Part shown: positions 49,855 to 58,457 of the stretch, piece by piece
Layout: each line of letters begins with the position of its first letter
How positions within the stretch are numbered: the first letter of the stretch is position 1
Assembly: GCF_030345075.1 (NCBI RefSeq)
Contig: NZ_CP128361.1
Location: 2,232,001-2,296,000 of the forward strand
Direction: 5' to 3'
DNA from: Solwaraspora sp. WMMA2065
Lineage (GTDB): Bacteria > Actinomycetota > Actinomycetes > Mycobacteriales > Micromonosporaceae
DNA length: 64,000 bases
The notes under the pieces: model-generated
Database searches by the model: none
Told to the model about the DNA's origin: nothing
What the model saw: only the letters and a program-made list of their open reading frames with translations
Program-made: the position numbers and the translations under genes

Positions 49855-50457
49855 TCAGGCGGGGTTGGGGCAGCTGCACCGAAGCCCCGGTTCACGTTCG
49901 TCGGTGAGTCGATGCCGGATGGCGTGGGCGTGACGGCCGACCTGTCGCAGCTGGTCGGCGGTCAGGCGGCGGGCCGCCCAGATCAGCTCGGCGACCTCGG
50001 CCGCGTCCGGGTGCGTCGGCTGGTCGACCCCGGCCAGGTCGATTCCGGTCAGCGCGCTGAGGTCGTCCCAAGGAACGTCGAGGAACGCGGCGAACCCGGC
50101 CAGCAGCTCGGGTGTCAACACCTTCTCGGCACCGCCGATCAAGCCGATCGTCGACCCCGACAGCGCCGGACCGTTGCCGATGCCGAACAGGTACTTGGCT
50201 GAGCCGTGCAGATTCAGGTTCCGGTTGTGCAGCAGGCGCACCACCAGGCCACCAGCACCGCACCGGCGTCGGTGGCGCGGTGGCACCGCTGGCGGCGAGG
50301 CCGGACGGGGTTGCTGCGGCATCGCGCGTACGAGCTGGTGCAGTTCCGGTACGGCACCCGGCAGGTACGTCAGCGACCAGGCCAGCCAACCGAGCGCGCT
50401 CGACGCGGTGGCGTCCAGCGGGGTGAGGTCGTCCGGCACCGGCTGACCGGCGATCAC
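49855..50457 (-). CDS. XRE-like regulator gene, probably N-terminally frameshifted
   Basis: 200 residues from GTG 50457. In this frame the DNA upstream still encodes protein-like sequence (DPSLLRRLGPALGLHRSDLF, the end of a HTH) back to a TAG near 50525, with no start codon. In a second frame, ATG CCC CGG CTA begins just before it. An indel near 50515-50525 would rejoin them, so the gene is probably broken or missequenced. The downstream region (LFGIGNGPALSGSTIGLIGG, FAAFLDVPWDDLSALTGIDL) matches a second HTH-like half I have seen in Micromonospora XRE proteins. Confidence 0.55.
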   Translation of the reverse strand: MIAGQPVPDDLTPLDATASSALGWLAWSLTYLPGAVPELHQLVRAMPQQPRPASPPAVPPRHRRRCGAGGLVVRLLHNRNLNLHGSAKYLFGIGNGPALSGSTIGLIGGAEKVLTPELLAGFAAFLDVPWDDLSALTGIDLAGVDQPTHPDAAEVAELIWAARRLTADQLRQVGRHAHAIRHRLTDEREPGLRCSCPNPA

Positions 50458-50637
50458 GAACAGGTCGCTCCGATGCAGGCCGAGGGCGGGGCCGAGCCGG
50501 CGCAGCAGCGACGGGTCCGGCTAGCCGGGGCATCAGCGTGATCCAACCGTGTCCGGCCCGCGCCGGCAAGGTGCACTCTCGACTGTCAGCCGGTCGGCCC
50601 ATTCCGGGCTGCGCCGCCCGCCGAGCAAGATGACCGG

Positions 50638-51567
50638 GTGAAGGCGTTCGTGGGGGTCACCGACGGCGAGTGGCGCAGCTTCCTCGCCGCCCGACCGCAG
50701 ATCAACGAGGTCAACTTCTGGCGGCCGGGCGGCGGCAGCTTCAAGGTCCTGACCCCCGGCGAGCCGTTCTTCTTCAAGAGCCGCTACCCGCACAATCGGA
50801 TCGTCGGCGGCGGCTTCTTCAGCGGCTTCGCGAAGCTGCGGCTCTCGGAAGCGTGGGGGCTGTTCGGGGAGGCCAACGGCGCGGGTTCCCTGGCCGACAT
50901 GGCCCGCGACATCGGCAAGTACCGCAGGGATCCGATCGGCCCCGGCGAGGACCCGGTCATCGGCTGCATCTTCATCCGCGACACGGTCTTCTTCCCCGAG
51001 GGCCGTCAGCCGGAGCCCCCGCCGGAGTTCTCGCCGAACCTCACCCAGGGCAAGACGTACGACCTGTCGTCGGGCACACACTTCGACTACTTCGAGCAGT
51101 TGACGAAACTCCTGCTCGGCGGCGAGGTCCGCGTCGATCCGGAGGGTGCCTGGCACCGGCCGGGTCCGGTGTTCGGCGACTCCCGGCTCCGGCCGCAGCG
51201 CCTCGGGCAGCAGTCGTTCAAGGCGGTCGTCCTTGACACGTACTCCCGGCGCTGCGCGATCACCGACAGCAAGCTGCGGCCGGCGCTGCAGGCCGCGCAC
51301 ATCCGCCCGGTGGCCGCCGGCGGCGAGCACCGCATCGACAACGGCATGCTGCTGCGGGCCGACGTACACATTCTCTTCGACCAGGGCTACCTGGGCGTCG
51401 ACCCGAAGTACCGGCTGCTGGTCAGCCGACGCCTGCGCGACGACTTCGGCAACGGCGAGCAGTTCTACGCCCGCGCCGGCACCCAGATCGCCGTACCCGA
51501 GCAGAAGGCCCGCCGCCCCGACCACGACCTGCTGGAATGGCACACTGACACGGTCTTCCAGCACTGA
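50638..51567 (+). CDS. HNH endonuclease with possible PUA/EVE-like N-terminal domain
   Basis: 309 residues. The C-terminal HNH site is RRCAITDSK ... LQAAHIRPV ... GEHRIDNGMLLRADVHILFDQGYLG, with His, Asn and His in order (about residues 220-250). The N-terminal 120 or so residues (MKAFVGVTDGEWRSFLAARPQINEVNFW ... FFFKSRYPHNRIVGGGFFSGFAKLRL) look like a PUA/EVE-type domain; such domains recognise modified bases in type IV restriction enzymes. It may therefore be a modification-dependent nuclease. GTG start at 50638. It is a single gene without a methyltransferase, consistent with type IV restriction. Confidence 0.8.
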   Translation: MKAFVGVTDGEWRSFLAARPQINEVNFWRPGGGSFKVLTPGEPFFFKSRYPHNRIVGGGFFSGFAKLRLSEAWGLFGEANGAGSLADMARDIGKYRRDPIGPGEDPVIGCIFIRDTVFFPEGRQPEPPPEFSPNLTQGKTYDLSSGTHFDYFEQLTKLLLGGEVRVDPEGAWHRPGPVFGDSRLRPQRLGQQSFKAVVLDTYSRRCAITDSKLRPALQAAHIRPVAAGGEHRIDNGMLLRADVHILFDQGYLGVDPKYRLLVSRRLRDDFGNGEQFYARAGTQIAVPEQKARRPDHDLLEWHTDTVFQH

Positions 51568-51589
51568 AGCTCAGGCCCGGAGGCCAGTC

Positions 51590-52441
51590 GTGGTGCCGCG
51601 TACCGTTGCCGTCAGTCTCGTCGTCGGTGCCGTCCTTGTCGGCGGGGCGCTGTTCGTCGCCGCCCGCGTCGGCGGCGGCCCGGATCCGGCGGCCGAGACG
51701 AACGCGACCCCGGCCGCCGCCGGGGTCACCCTGCCGCCGGTCGACGCCCGGTTCGACTACCAGATCGGCGATCCGTACGCCCCACCGAGCGGCGTCACGG
51801 TGGTCAGCCGCGACCGCGAGGCGGACCCGGCCGCCGGCCTCTACACCATCTGCTACGTCAACGCCTTCCAGGTCCAGCCCCACGAGGTCACCTGGTGGCA
51901 GCGCAACCACGACGACCTGCTGCTACGCGACGCCGACAGCGAGTACGTCGTCGACGGCGACTGGAACGAGATCCTGCTCGACATCTCCACCGCCGCGAAA
52001 CGCACCGCGATCGCCGACATCGTCAACACCTGGATCGACGGCTGCGCCGCCAACGGCTTCCAGGCCGTCGAACCCGACAACATCGACTCGTACGACCGCT
52101 CCGACGACCTGCTCACCCTCGACGACGCCGTCGAATACCTGAAACTGCTCGCCCCGCACGCCCACGCCGCCGGCCTGGCCATCGGCCAGAAGAACACCAC
52201 CGAACTCGGCACGAGAGGCAAAGCCGCCAGCCTCGACTTCGCCATCGCCGAGGAATGCGGCCGCTACGACGAATGCGGCGACTACACGACGGTGTACGGC
52301 GACCACGTCATCGACATCGAGTACACCGACGACGCCTACACCACCGCGTGCGCGGCGGTCGGCGCGAACGTGTCCGTGGTCCGCCGCGACCTCGACGTCA
52401 CCGCACCCGGCAGCCCGACCTACGTCTACCGGGCCTGCTGA
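51590..52441 (+). CDS. Secreted or anchored GH114-type endo-alpha-1,4-polygalactosaminidase-like protein
   Basis: 283 residues. N-terminal signal/anchor (TVAVSLVVGAVLVGGALFVAA) and a Thr/Ala/Pro linker, then a TIM-barrel domain: FDYQIGDPYAPP, LYTICYVNAFQVQP, LLDISTAAKRTAIADIV, FQAVEPDNIDSYDRS (with the conserved acidic residues), LAIGQKNT, DFAIAEECGRYDECGDYT. This matches GH114 proteins, which cleave galactosamine-containing polymers of microbial matrices. GGAGG lies 6 nt before GTG 51590. The last 64 bp recur at 56078-56141, on the far side of the lower-GC island. Confidence 0.85.
   Translation: MVPRTVAVSLVVGAVLVGGALFVAARVGGGPDPAAETNATPAAAGVTLPPVDARFDYQIGDPYAPPSGVTVVSRDREADPAAGLYTICYVNAFQVQPHEVTWWQRNHDDLLLRDADSEYVVDGDWNEILLDISTAAKRTAIADIVNTWIDGCAANGFQAVEPDNIDSYDRSDDLLTLDDAVEYLKLLAPHAHAAGLAIGQKNTTELGTRGKAASLDFAIAEECGRYDECGDYTTVYGDHVIDIEYTDDAYTTACAAVGANVSVVRRDLDVTAPGSPTYVYRAC
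52376..52439. repeat. Left copy of a 64-bp duplication (GH114 3' end)
   Basis: The final 21 codons of the GH114 gene. It aligns without gaps to 56078-56141, with about 8 differences near the 3' half. Together they bound the lower-GC island. Confidence 0.75.
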
Positions 52442-52869
52442 GGACCGGCAGACCCTCTCGCGAGAAGGACGCCGGCAGTGTCAGGTCAGGTGCCCGACCG
52501 TACCCGTCGACGGGCGACGACCGTCGTGTTCCAGTCACCACCGGAGAACGTAGTCACCAGTCGACACCTTTGGCTACCCCAGCTCGCACCATGTTAGGTC
52601 ACGAACTACATCAGACCACTTCGGATATAAACAGAGTCTCTACGTCAGCTTCATGACGTGGTCAGGTCCCAACGATCCATTGCCGGAAAAAGTGCGAGTA
52701 GGCACGCCTGAGCAGGCGGACCATCCGAGGTCTGCGCACTCCCATCCTGTGTCCGACATATCGATTACGAAGTTCCCTCGACGTTGACTCGACAGACCGC
52801 CGACATCTAGAGTCCAAGGTGGCCTCAGCGCTTGCCGAGGCCGCGCAGTCCCCGACCTGAGAGGATGTC
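52442..52869. other. 428-bp intergenic leader of the island
   Basis: No gene is supported. The base composition falls sharply here compared with the flanking DNA. It contains the promoter of the small secreted protein (52784-52813). The remainder shows no clear structure. Confidence 0.6.
52784..52813 (+). promoter_or_regulatory. Sigma-70-like promoter for the small secreted protein gene
   Basis: -35 TTGACT (52784-52789), 18-nt spacer, -10 TAGAGT (52808-52813). It lies 57 nt before the start codon at 52870. A good match to the actinobacterial housekeeping consensus (TTGAC-N18-TANNNT). Confidence 0.6.
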
Positions 52870-53224
52870 ATGCGCCCAACCACGAGTCGGCCCAAGTCAC
52901 GCCTACGCGTACAGCTCGCGCAAGCAGCGGTGTTTGGGAGTGCTCGCCGCCGGAGCGGTCGGCCTCACCGTCGGTCCCGCATCAGCAGCGGGTACGTCCA
53001 GCAAGGCCGGAAACTGCTACACCCAGTGGTGGAATACCGCGTGGGCACAGAAGTGCGATCCCCCGTCCGGAGCTTCCTACAGCACGATCTACCAGTCGGT
53101 AATGGAATGTAGTCTACAGGGCCTCAGGTCACTTCCCGTCTACCGCACGCAGGGCAACACGACGACTCACAGCGGCGCTGACTGCACTTTCAGCGCAGTC
53201 AGGGGAACGATCAACGTTCACTGA
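52870..53224 (+). CDS. Small cysteine-containing secreted protein, frameshifted in the signal peptide
   Basis: With one T removed from the TTT at 52933-52935 the reading is MRPTTSRPKSRLRVQLAQAA then VLGVLAAGAVGLTVGPASAAG, an ideal Sec signal peptide, followed by a mature domain of about 78 residues with four cysteines (NCYTQWWNTAWAQKCDPP ... VMECSLQG ... GADCTFSAVRGTINVH). As given, the two parts are in different frames. ATG 52870 has GAGAGG 5 nt upstream; the alternative ATG 52865 in the second frame yields no signal start. It is followed by a terminator and an ABC transporter. Size, secretion and context suggest a bacteriocin-like or signalling protein; no family is recognised. Confidence 0.6.
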
Positions 53225-53238
53225 CAAATTAGATCAAT

Positions 53239-53270
53239 GGCGGGGAGTGCGTTGATTCGCACTCCCCGCC
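53239..53270 (+). terminator. Perfect hairpin terminator after the small secreted protein gene
   Basis: GGCGGGGAGTGCG (53239-53251), loop TTGATT, then the exact complement (53258-53270): a 13-bp stem. No T-tract. It separates the small gene from the ABC genes, or allows partial readthrough so that the peptide is made in excess. Confidence 0.8.
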
Positions 53271-53296
53271 TCCGTGGGGTTAAGGATCAATATACT

Positions 53297-54043
53297 GTGA
53301 CTACGGTTCTCGATTCACTGGTGCAGGGGTATGACAGGAAGACCGTCATCGACAGGCTTGACCTGACACTACGTCCGGGCATAACAGCCCTACTCGGCCC
53401 GAACGGCGCCGGAAAGACGACCTTGCTCCGGACTCTCGCGACCATCATGCCACCACGCTCGGGAACCATCTGTATCGACGACATCTTGATTGACTCCGAA
53501 CGAACGGCCCGCACCGTCCGCAATCGAATTGGATACCTGCCCCAGGACTTTGGTTTCGATCCTCAGATGACCGTCACTGATTTTGTGACTTATGCAGCGT
53601 GGCTTCGCGGTGTTTCCACAACTGATCTACGCCGACATGTTGATCAAGCGCTTGCACAGGTTGATTTGGCCGACCAGCGGCGGAGCCGGATGCGAAAGCT
53701 GTCGGGTGGGATGCGGCAGCGGGCCGGAATAGCATGGGCAATCGTCGGGCAACCACGCCTTGTTCTGCTCGACGAGCCCACCGTCGGACTCGACCCACGC
53801 CAACGGTTGCACTTCAGAAAGATCATTACCGGACTCAGCAATACAATCGTGCTATTGAGCACCCATCTGATTGATGACGTTGCCGCAACGGCCGACCGAG
53901 TTGTCGTGCTCCATGCCGGGGCAGCCAGGTTCGATGGCACTGTTGCCGAACTCGAACGTATGGACCGTGCAGATCTCCCGGGACATACCGCACTTGAACG
54001 CGCATACATACACCTGCTGCCAGAGGGAGAGCAGCGGATATGA
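53297..54043 (+). CDS. ABC transporter ATP-binding protein
   Basis: 248 residues from GTG 53297. Walker A LLGPNGAGKTTLLRTLAT, Q-loop YLPQDFGFDP, signature LSGGMRQRAGIAWA, Walker B LVLLDEPTVGLDP, and H-loop LLSTHLIDDV are all intact. It resembles ATPases of ABC-2 type exporters. An in-frame ATG at 53237 lies inside the terminator hairpin, so it is not used; AAGGA precedes GTG 53297. Overlaps the permease gene by 4 bp (ATGA). Base composition is more AT-rich than the chromosome norm. It probably powers export of, or immunity to, the upstream small protein. Confidence 0.92.
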   Translation: MTTVLDSLVQGYDRKTVIDRLDLTLRPGITALLGPNGAGKTTLLRTLATIMPPRSGTICIDDILIDSERTARTVRNRIGYLPQDFGFDPQMTVTDFVTYAAWLRGVSTTDLRRHVDQALAQVDLADQRRSRMRKLSGGMRQRAGIAWAIVGQPRLVLLDEPTVGLDPRQRLHFRKIITGLSNTIVLLSTHLIDDVAATADRVVVLHAGAARFDGTVAELERMDRADLPGHTALERAYIHLLPEGEQRI

Positions 54044-55329
54044 GAATCCTGTGGCTCCATATTCGCAACTCACCGATCCGGGTGGCTGTGCCCATTCTGA
54101 TTGCCCTGGACCTGGCGGTGCTGTTTTTGCGTAGCAACTTTTGGATTGGCTCCTGGCCGGAGACTGGCGCCGCAGCACAGGTGCCCGCTTATCTCGTCGG
54201 CATACTTGGCGCAGGTGCCGCAGCATGGGCAGCAGGCGCGACGAACAGGCACGGGCTGGACGAACAAATTTCGACCGCTTCAGTTCGCACCCATAGGTTG
54301 GAGGCACACCGACTTGGATCGACCGCTATTATCCTGCTAGCCCCCTATCTAACCGGGCAGGCAGTTGCATTTGCAATAACCGCCCGATCATTTCCGCCTG
54401 GAGTACAAGTCTGGGCCGGATACTTTCTTCTTGGCATTTTCGTCACCCTGTTTGCCACAGCGATAGGCTGGCTGATCGGCAAGCTTTTCACCCCCGTCTT
54501 TGCAGCCATGACCGCCTCTGTTGGGTTCCTGTTCCTTCTTGCCCTGTTGGATCGAGCGGGCGGCTTCATCGTGGTAAGCGGGCATCCGAATGCCATGATC
54601 GACCCCCTCGGTATCACATTTCGGATGCTGACCATAGCAGCACTCATTGTTGGGTTGGCCTGGATTCCAACCAAGCCTTCCCGCACTCGCCTTCCCGTCG
54701 CCGCAGCACTAATCACCACAATTCTTATGGTCATCGGCGTGGCAGTAGCAAGACCGTTGGTTGTCGACCGCGAACCGATAGGGAGCAACGCCCTCTGCAC
54801 CAACGGAACGGTCACGATATGCATCTGGCCCGAACACAAGAAGTATTTATCATCGATTACTGGTATCAGCGCTCGAATCGATCAGTTGCCGGCGGAGTTT
54901 GAGCGACCGGAACGTATCATCCAATTCGGGGTGGAGCGCACAGTCCGCATCGACGACGGAGTGATATACGAAATCGAGGAGGCTTCGCCCCACTTCTACA
55001 TACTCGAAGGCAGCCCGTGGTCATATGCAAGCGACATCGCAAATGCCATCGTCACGGCCACTTTCCCGGGCCACTCCGGGGCAGCCTGCATCTGGGACTC
55101 ATTGACCTCCGCAGACCAGGCCCGCCTCTCCACTCTGAACGCCTGGCTGGAAACCTACCTAGCAGGAAACGGACAGCCCGATTATCAAACCAACGCCCCT
55201 GACCACATGCAGGAAGCATTCGCGGCCGGACGCGCGATCGCTAACGATCTCAGACAGGATCAGCAGTTCGACTGGGCTCAGCGGGAGGTAGGTGAAATCC
55301 ATGGAAGATACTGCAACAAGAGTTCGTGA
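54040..55329 (+). CDS. ABC transporter membrane protein with extracytoplasmic domain
   Basis: 429 residues. The first 240 or so contain about six to seven transmembrane helices (IRVAVPILIALDLAVLFL, AYLVGILGAGAAAWAA, GYFLLGIFVTLFATAIGWLI, VGFLFLLALL, TIAALIVGLAW, AALITTILMVIGVAVA). A C-terminal domain of about 180 residues follows, presumably outside the cell, with three Cys (LCTNGTVTICIWPEHKK, CIWDSL). No known family name comes to mind. Coupled to the ATPase gene by a 4-bp overlap, so it is the permease of that transporter. Confidence 0.8.
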   Translation: MRILWLHIRNSPIRVAVPILIALDLAVLFLRSNFWIGSWPETGAAAQVPAYLVGILGAGAAAWAAGATNRHGLDEQISTASVRTHRLEAHRLGSTAIILLAPYLTGQAVAFAITARSFPPGVQVWAGYFLLGIFVTLFATAIGWLIGKLFTPVFAAMTASVGFLFLLALLDRAGGFIVVSGHPNAMIDPLGITFRMLTIAALIVGLAWIPTKPSRTRLPVAAALITTILMVIGVAVARPLVVDREPIGSNALCTNGTVTICIWPEHKKYLSSITGISARIDQLPAEFERPERIIQFGVERTVRIDDGVIYEIEEASPHFYILEGSPWSYASDIANAIVTATFPGHSGAACIWDSLTSADQARLSTLNAWLETYLAGNGQPDYQTNAPDHMQEAFAAGRAIANDLRQDQQFDWAQREVGEIHGRYCNKSS

Positions 55330-55969
55330 ATTATTCACGACCGCAGCACCTGAACGCGCTTTTCTCGCCGCTCGACGATTCAGCCACGTCCTTACCGCTA
55401 CGACGATACTAGCCGCACTTGCTGCTACTTTCGGCGACTACGAGACAGCGCTACCGACGGCCACGCGAGATGGAAGCATCACCGTACCGATTTGGCGTTT
55501 CTTGGCCATGGCAGCCGCGACACTTCCCGTTCTCGGCCTGCATAGCCACCTCTCCACGCTAGAAGCGGTCGCGACCAGACGCTTTCGGCGCTGGCAGCGC
55601 GGATATCTCTGCGGCACCACGATCACATGCGCAATTGCCTATCTTGGGATCTCATCACTGACGACAAGCCCAGTCGTTCTACTGATGATCGCACGGTCCT
55701 GGCTCGCCTGGACCGGCCTGGCCCTTCTATCCGGCTTGTGGCTCGGCTGGCGGTTGGCATGGACAGGGCCGGCGCTGGTAGCCGTGATCCTCTTCTACTG
55801 GGGCACCTCCCGGCAGGGCGAGTACTTCTGGTGGGAGTTCACCGCACGCCCAGGAGATGACCTTGCATCGCTCCTACTCAGCGCGGCCATACTCGCCATC
55901 GGGTTGGGAGCCTACGCGGCGACGCCGTGGCGGCGCCGGCGGCTGAACTCGTGGCGACGGTCCCGGTGA
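55301..55969 (+). CDS. Polytopic membrane protein, second permease component
   Basis: 222 residues from ATG 55301 (GTG 55292 is an alternative), starting inside the previous gene (29-bp overlap). A charged N-terminal helix is followed by about five transmembrane segments (VLTATTILAALAATF, FLAMAAATLPVLGLHS, GYLCGTTITCAIAYLGIS, WLAWTGLALLSGLWLGWRL, ALVAVILFYWG, LLLSAAILAIGLGAYAA). No family is recognised. Its tight coupling indicates it completes the ABC transporter. Confidence 0.75.
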   Translation: MEDTATRVRELFTTAAPERAFLAARRFSHVLTATTILAALAATFGDYETALPTATRDGSITVPIWRFLAMAAATLPVLGLHSHLSTLEAVATRRFRRWQRGYLCGTTITCAIAYLGISSLTTSPVVLLMIARSWLAWTGLALLSGLWLGWRLAWTGPALVAVILFYWGTSRQGEYFWWEFTARPGDDLASLLLSAAILAIGLGAYAATPWRRRRLNSWRRSR

Positions 55970-56077
55970 TACCCGAAGGCGTCACGTTTCGTGTGCTATA
56001 TGCGGGTGTCGACGGCCGAACCGGCTGTAGCACCGTAGCTCGTAACGCGTCGACGATGAGTCGCACAGCCGGTCTCT

Positions 56078-56141
56078 GTGGTCCGCCGCGACCTCGACGT
56101 CACCGCGCTCGGCTGTCGCACCTAGGTCTTCCGGGCCTGCT
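56078..56141 (+). repeat. Right copy of the 64-bp duplication (decayed GH114 3' end)
   Basis: Encodes VVRRDLDVTALGCRT, then a stop (TAG) where the intact gene has TAC, then VFRAC. No other part of a GH114 gene lies nearby. It marks the right edge of the island. Confidence 0.75.
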
Positions 56142-56148
56142 ACAACGC

Positions 56149-56179
56149 CCCGGGCTCACCGAACCGTTCGGTGCCCGGG
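56149..56179. terminator. Hairpin between the ABC operon and the exonuclease gene
   Basis: CCCGGG-CT-CACCGAA-CCG-TTCGGTG-CCCGGG: a 13-bp stem with a 2-nt bulge and a 3-nt loop. Probably terminates transcription, possibly from both sides. No T-tract. Confidence 0.6.
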
Positions 56180-56464
56180 TGGCGGGGGTGCTGTCGTCGC
56201 CGCCGAGCTCGGCCGCCGAGCCGCAGTCGCTCACCCCAACCATCGCCCGACCAGCAGCAAACTGCCGGTCGAGGCGACTATCGCATCAGCATCGACTCGG
56301 GTTACCGGTCCCCGTTGGCGGCCGGCGCTTCATTGAGGACCGCGTGCCGAAGGACGGCGTATCGATGGACGGCGTGTGGGTGCTTGCCGCGGTCTGCAAT
56401 CGACGGTGCGTGGACCGCCTCGGTTTCTGCCTCACGGCGTGGCGCATTAGGCCCTGGTGCCGCG

Positions 56465-58048
56465 CTACGCCACGATCTGACGGACGAGTTCGGCGAGGCC
56501 GGCCGCGACTGCGCCACCGGCGAGGAGCACCACCGCGCAACCGCTGCTGCGCGCCGCCGACGCGGCCCTGGCCTGCCGCTCGCGAAGCTCCGCCATGTCG
56601 ACCTGGTGCACGTACGGCTCGTTCCAACTCCGATCCCGCGCCACGAACGTCTGGTGGTACTGGGCGTCGGTCAGCTCGTACTTACGCCAGGACCCGTGCC
56701 ACTCGGGTCGGGAGCGTCGACCCTCATTGGCACGTTCGGCCGCGATCCGTTGGGCGACCTGTTCGCCGGTCTGGTCGGCAAAGAGCCCGGTCGCACGTTT
56801 CGCGGCCTCGTCTTCCAGCAGCTTGCGAGCATGCTCAGGAGCAAGAACGTCGACACCGGCCGCAGCCGGCTTCGCCAACCGAGGATCGTCAGCCAACGGG
56901 TCGTCGCACACCACCAGGCGTACCGTCTTGGTGAAGCTGACGGCGGCCTTCGCACCGTGCTCCACGGAGTAGTCGATCACCTCGGTAGCGGCGGGCGAGT
57001 CGCCGATCGGCAGGATCCGCCAGCCCTTGAGCGGCCCGTTGGCCCTGGCCCGGTTGGCGGCTGCCGCTTCCTCCAGGTCGCTGATGAGGTGCGATGATGC
57101 GAGTTCCCGACCCGCCCGCTGCAGTTCCCGGAGCTCTGCCGGGGTGACCACGCCGTCGGCCTCGGCTCGGGCTCGGGCGTCTGCCAGGAACTCTTCGTGC
57201 ACCTGGCGGGCGGTGGTCTGGGTCAGTCCGGCGTTGGTGGCCGCGACCGCCAGTTGGTTGGCTTCCTCGCCGACGATCCGACCATCGGCCAGGGCGTGGC
57301 CGAGCAATGCCCGATAGTCGGCCAGTCCGCCCGGCCGGGGCTGCGGCGGGTACGCCATGCGCGGCAGTCGCGCGGTGAGGGTCGCCAGCCATCCTTCGGT
57401 ACCTTTGCGCAGCCCGGCAGCTCTGGGTGCGACGATGCCGGTGCGGGGTAGCGCCGGAATCGGTGCGGGTTGCGGCCCGATCCAGGAGAGCCGCTGCGGC
57501 GCCTCGTTGATGAACTTCGTCAGGGTCACGGCAAGTGCCCTTGCGTCGCCGAGCGCCGAGTGCACCGCGTCGAGCCACTCCCCCGTGACCAGATGATGGA
57601 CGTTCTCCAGCTTGTAGCCCCAACTGTCGACCTGGGTCCGGGCGGTGACCAACGAACACAGCCCGGGAAGACCACTGAGGTTGACACCGAGCCGCCCGAA
57701 CTCGGCGATCAGGAACTTCTCCTCGTGGTCGAGGTTGTGACTGACCACGACGGCATCGCGGAGATAGGCCAGCACGTCGCCGGCGGCCTGTTGAAAGGTC
57801 GGAGCATATTTGACGTCGGCGTTGGTGATGCCGTGGTACTCGTCGTTGTTGATCCGCATGCCTGGGTTGATCAGGGTCGAGTACTCGTCGACGACGACGC
57901 CGTCACCCCGCATCCGCACGATCGCCAGCTCGCACACGCGGGATCCCTTGTTCGGGTGCAGCCCGGTGGTCTCCAGGTCGATGATGGCGTACGTCAGGGC
58001 ACGCGGGTCGGCGCCACTTCGGCGAGTTAGTTCACCACGGGTGAACAT
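56465..58048 (-). CDS. DEDDh 3'-5' exonuclease (DnaQ-like) with BRCT-like region and C-terminal helix
   Basis: 527 residues. Exonuclease motifs: TYAIIDLETTGLHPNKGSRVCELAI (Exo I, DE), VVVSHNLDHEEKFL (Exo II), and HSALGDARALAVTL (Exo III, H and D). The middle has a TerB-like helical region (ALLGHALADGRIVGEEANQLAVA) and a BRCT-like stretch (KAAVSFTKTVRLVVCDDPLADDPRLAKPAAAGVDVLAPE). A final hydrophobic helix (SGCAVVLLAGGAVAAGLAELV) may anchor it. ATG 58048 has GGAGG 8 nt upstream. It probably processes DNA ends in repair. Confidence 0.85.
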   Translation of the reverse strand: MFTRGELTRRSGADPRALTYAIIDLETTGLHPNKGSRVCELAIVRMRGDGVVVDEYSTLINPGMRINNDEYHGITNADVKYAPTFQQAAGDVLAYLRDAVVVSHNLDHEEKFLIAEFGRLGVNLSGLPGLCSLVTARTQVDSWGYKLENVHHLVTGEWLDAVHSALGDARALAVTLTKFINEAPQRLSWIGPQPAPIPALPRTGIVAPRAAGLRKGTEGWLATLTARLPRMAYPPQPRPGGLADYRALLGHALADGRIVGEEANQLAVAATNAGLTQTTARQVHEEFLADARARAEADGVVTPAELRELQRAGRELASSHLISDLEEAAAANRARANGPLKGWRILPIGDSPAATEVIDYSVEHGAKAAVSFTKTVRLVVCDDPLADDPRLAKPAAAGVDVLAPEHARKLLEDEAAKRATGLFADQTGEQVAQRIAAERANEGRRSRPEWHGSWRKYELTDAQYHQTFVARDRSWNEPYVHQVDMAELRERQARAASAARSSGCAVVLLAGGAVAAGLAELVRQIVA

Positions 58049-58457
58049 AAATCCGACCTCCATCAAAATCATGTCGATAGCGTCTGCCTCCGCATGATCA
58101 GCAGAGGACGACGTTTCCGAGCCGACGCACGGCGATTCACACCTTTATCCAGCCGGAAAGCATGACTCAGGCCCAATTCGCTCGAAGCACATCTCGGTGG
58201 ATCGCTCTCGCTGGCTCAGACCGGCACCTTACGTCGCTCGATTCCGCGTCCGGTTCCACCGAAGGGTTCATGTTCACGGTCCATGGTTCAGCCGCAGTCA
58301 GCCGGAGAAGTTCCTTCCACCGCCATGCGGGCTGTCCATCCGGCAAGATCGTTCCCCGAGTATCGTTCGCGAAGCCGACAGTATGAGGCCGACCGAGGAC
58401 CTACTTCATCCGGTACGGTCGAAGCTACTGCGATCGTCCGATGGGGAGGATGTCGGC
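58049..58457. other. 409-bp intergenic region
   Basis: No gene is supported. It should contain divergent promoters for the exonuclease and the small helical protein gene. An in-frame ATG at 58383 would extend the latter by 25 residues but has no ribosome site. Confidence 0.55.

Larger units (their letters stand above)
55970..56464. other. 495-bp region holding the right edge of the island
   Basis: No intact gene. It contains the decayed GH114 3'-end copy (56078-56141) and a hairpin (56149-56179). The remainder carries nothing I can recognise; GC content returns to the chromosomal level after about 56,080. Confidence 0.6.

Noticed and set aside
53237-53296. ATG 53237 as start of the ABC ATPase
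   Set aside because: The codons to about 53270 lie within a perfect 13-bp terminator hairpin and encode nothing typical of the family; GTG 53297 fits better.
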